From Glycomyces harbinensis (GTDB lineage Bacteria; Actinomycetota; Actinomycetes; Mycobacteriales; Micromonosporaceae): a DNA stretch of 64,000 nt. The stretch is from contig NZ_FNAD01000003.1 in the NCBI RefSeq assembly GCF_900101745.1, positions 186,001-250,000 of the forward strand, written 5' to 3'. Below the pieces are notes generated by a model, which worked only from the letters and a program-made list of their open reading frames with translations, ran no database searches and was not told the origin of the DNA. The position numbers were made by a program, and so were the translations under genes. Shown here piece after piece: positions 62,777 through 64,000 of the stretch. Numbering within the stretch: position 1 is the first letter of the stretch; each line of letters begins with the position of its first letter.

Positions 62777-64000
62777 ATGCACGAAGAGCACATGAACTTT
62801 CACGAGGACTTTCCGTCCGACGCCCCTTCGACGGGCGAACTGGACCTGGAGGCGCGCCAAGCGCTGCGGCGCGTCTCCGGTCTTGCCTCTACCGAACTCG
62901 CCGATGTCACCGACGCCGAGTACCGACGGCTGCGCCTCGAGCGCGTCGTCCTGGTCGGCGTGTGGACCGAAGGCTCGATCGACGACGCCGAGAACTCCCT
63001 GGCGGAGCTCGCCCAACTGGCCGAGACCGCCGGCTCCGAGGTCGTCGACGGCCTGATCCAGCGCCGCTCCAAGCCCGACGCGGGGACCTTTATCGGTTCC
63101 GGCAAGGTCAAGGAGGTCAAGGAGACCGTCGAGGCCCTCGGGGCCGACACGGTCATCGCCGACGGCGAGCTGTCGCCCGGCCAGTTGATCGCCTTGGAGA
63201 AGGTGATCAACGTCAAGGTCATCGACCGCACGGCGCTGATCCTCGACATCTTCGCCCAGCACGCGAAGAGCGCCGAGGGCAAGGCCCAGGTCGAGCTCGC
63301 GCAGCTCCAGTACCTCCTGCCGCGCCTGCGCGGCTGGGGTGACGCCATGAGCCGCCAGGGCGGTTCGAACGGCGGCGTGGGCCTGCGCGGTCCCGGTGAG
63401 ACCAAGCTCGAGACCGACCGTCGCCGCATCCGCGCGAAGGTCGCCAAGCTCCGCCGCGAGCTCGCGAAGCTCACGGTCACCCGCGAGACCAAGCGCGACT
63501 CGCGCACCCGGAACCGGGTGCCGGGCGTGGCGATCGCCGGGTACACGAACGCCGGCAAGTCGAGCCTGCTCAACGCCCTCACCGGCGCGGGCATCCTCGT
63601 CCAGGACGCCCTGTTCGCGACGCTCGACACCTCCACGAGGCGCTCGCGCACCTCGGAGGGCCGGGAGTACACGGTCACCGACACGGTCGGCTTCGTGCGG
63701 CACCTGCCGCACCAGCTGGTCGAGGCGTTCCGCTCGACGCTCGAGGAGGTCGCCGAGGCGGACCTCATCGTCCACGTCATCGACGGATCGCACCCCGACC
63801 CGCTCGGCCAGGCCGAAGCGGTCCGCGTGGTGCTCGCCGAGGTCGGCGCCGAAGAGGTCCCGGAACTGGTGGTGGTCAACAAGCTCGACCTGGTCGAGCC
63901 CGACGACGTGCTCCAGCTGCGCTCGGACTGGCCCGACGCGGTGTTCGTCTCCGCCCGCTCCGGCGAGGGGATTGACAAGCTCCGCGACGCCATCGAGCAC
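62777..64000 (+). CDS. hflX: GTPase HflX (C-terminus cut by window edge)
   Basis: HflX is a ribosome-associated GTPase that splits stalled ribosomes. The frame is open from ATG 62777 to the window end (408 codons). The N-terminal domain shows ERVVLVGVWTEG, KPDAGTFIGSGKVKEV and FAQHAKSAEGKAQVELAQL. A glycine-rich linker (GVGLRGPGETKLETDRRRI) leads to the G-domain, with G1 GYTNAGKS, G3 DTVGFVRHLP and G4 NKLD. GTG 62771 and ATG 62792 are alternative starts. It is divergent from the malic-enzyme gene. Confidence 0.96.
   Translation, partial: MHEEHMNFHEDFPSDAPSTGELDLEARQALRRVSGLASTELADVTDAEYRRLRLERVVLVGVWTEGSIDDAENSLAELAQLAETAGSEVVDGLIQRRSKPDAGTFIGSGKVKEVKETVEALGADTVIADGELSPGQLIALEKVINVKVIDRTALILDIFAQHAKSAEGKAQVELAQLQYLLPRLRGWGDAMSRQGGSNGGVGLRGPGETKLETDRRRIRAKVAKLRRELAKLTVTRETKRDSRTRNRVPGVAIAGYTNAGKSSLLNALTGAGILVQDALFATLDTSTRRSRTSEGREYTVTDTVGFVRHLPHQLVEAFRSTLEEVAEADLIVHVIDGSHPDPLGQAEAVRVVLAEVGAEEVPELVVVNKLDLVEPDDVLQLRSDWPDAVFVSARSGEGIDKLRDAIEH

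Overview
The window is about 70% G+C, densely coded, and uses GTG and TTG starts and apparently leaderless starts freely. Gene content and order (prfA-prmC-ATP synthase operon; Lrp-like/thiL/rpmB; recG-rsmD-coaD-sepIVA-DUF177-rpmF-rnc-mutM; smc-ftsY; dapF/hflX) are those of a high-GC actinobacterium. Sporulating, filamentous relatives such as Glycomycetales or Micromonosporales would fit, but I cannot fix the genus from sequence alone.

Layout. 1-10 kb: the 3' end of prfA, prmC, a threonylcarbamoyl-AMP synthase, a low-molecular-weight tyrosine phosphatase and the ATP synthase operon (atpI, atpZ-like, atpBEFHAGD). The operon ends in a strong hairpin right after atpD, and no atpC is found there. 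10-11.8 kb: a lower-GC, transferred-looking pair, an HTH-ImmA metallopeptidase overlapping a PIN-like nuclease, which looks like a toxin-antitoxin unit. 11.9-16.1 kb: a two-component system, a divergent secreted poly-Asp protein, and an opposing DUF4956-VTC operon. Matching triple TAAG-type direct repeats with 11-bp period lie before both the secreted-protein gene and the DUF4956-VTC operon, which points to a small regulon. 16.1-29.3 kb: an exopolysaccharide locus with two glycosyltransferases, two sulfotransferases, a flippase, a methyltransferase, a phosphotransferase-like protein, an O-antigen ligase/polymerase-like protein, a Wzz-Wzc-like protein with a degenerate P-loop, and a divergent surface GH26-like hydrolase. 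A MazEF pair sits inside it. The product may be a sulfated polysaccharide.

29.6-50.4 kb is mostly housekeeping: a 3-methyladenine glycosylase, DUF3515, thiL, rpmB, a FakA-like DAK2 protein, recG, rsmD, coaD, sepIVA, DUF177, rpmF, rnc, mutM, a LuxR-type regulator with a degenerate receiver, a CAP-domain secreted protein, smc, ftsY and a phosphotransferase. 50.7-58.8 kb is accessory and secreted. It holds a Tat-exported vanadium-haloperoxidase/PAP2 protein preceded by a 24-residue leader peptide under a palindromic operator, a transglutaminase-like protein, and a mannan-degradation pair (secreted GH5 mannanase with CBM2, divergent from a GH2 beta-mannosidase). 58.8-64 kb: a CobT-like protein, dapF, an ACT-domain malic enzyme, and hflX running off the right edge.

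Five copies of an intergenic repeat ending in GGGTCCGACA (two subtypes) lie next to gene 3' ends, and a 32-bp tandem repeat has grown out of the sepIVA stop-codon region. rpmF, hflX and the leader peptide were found by reading the sequence directly.
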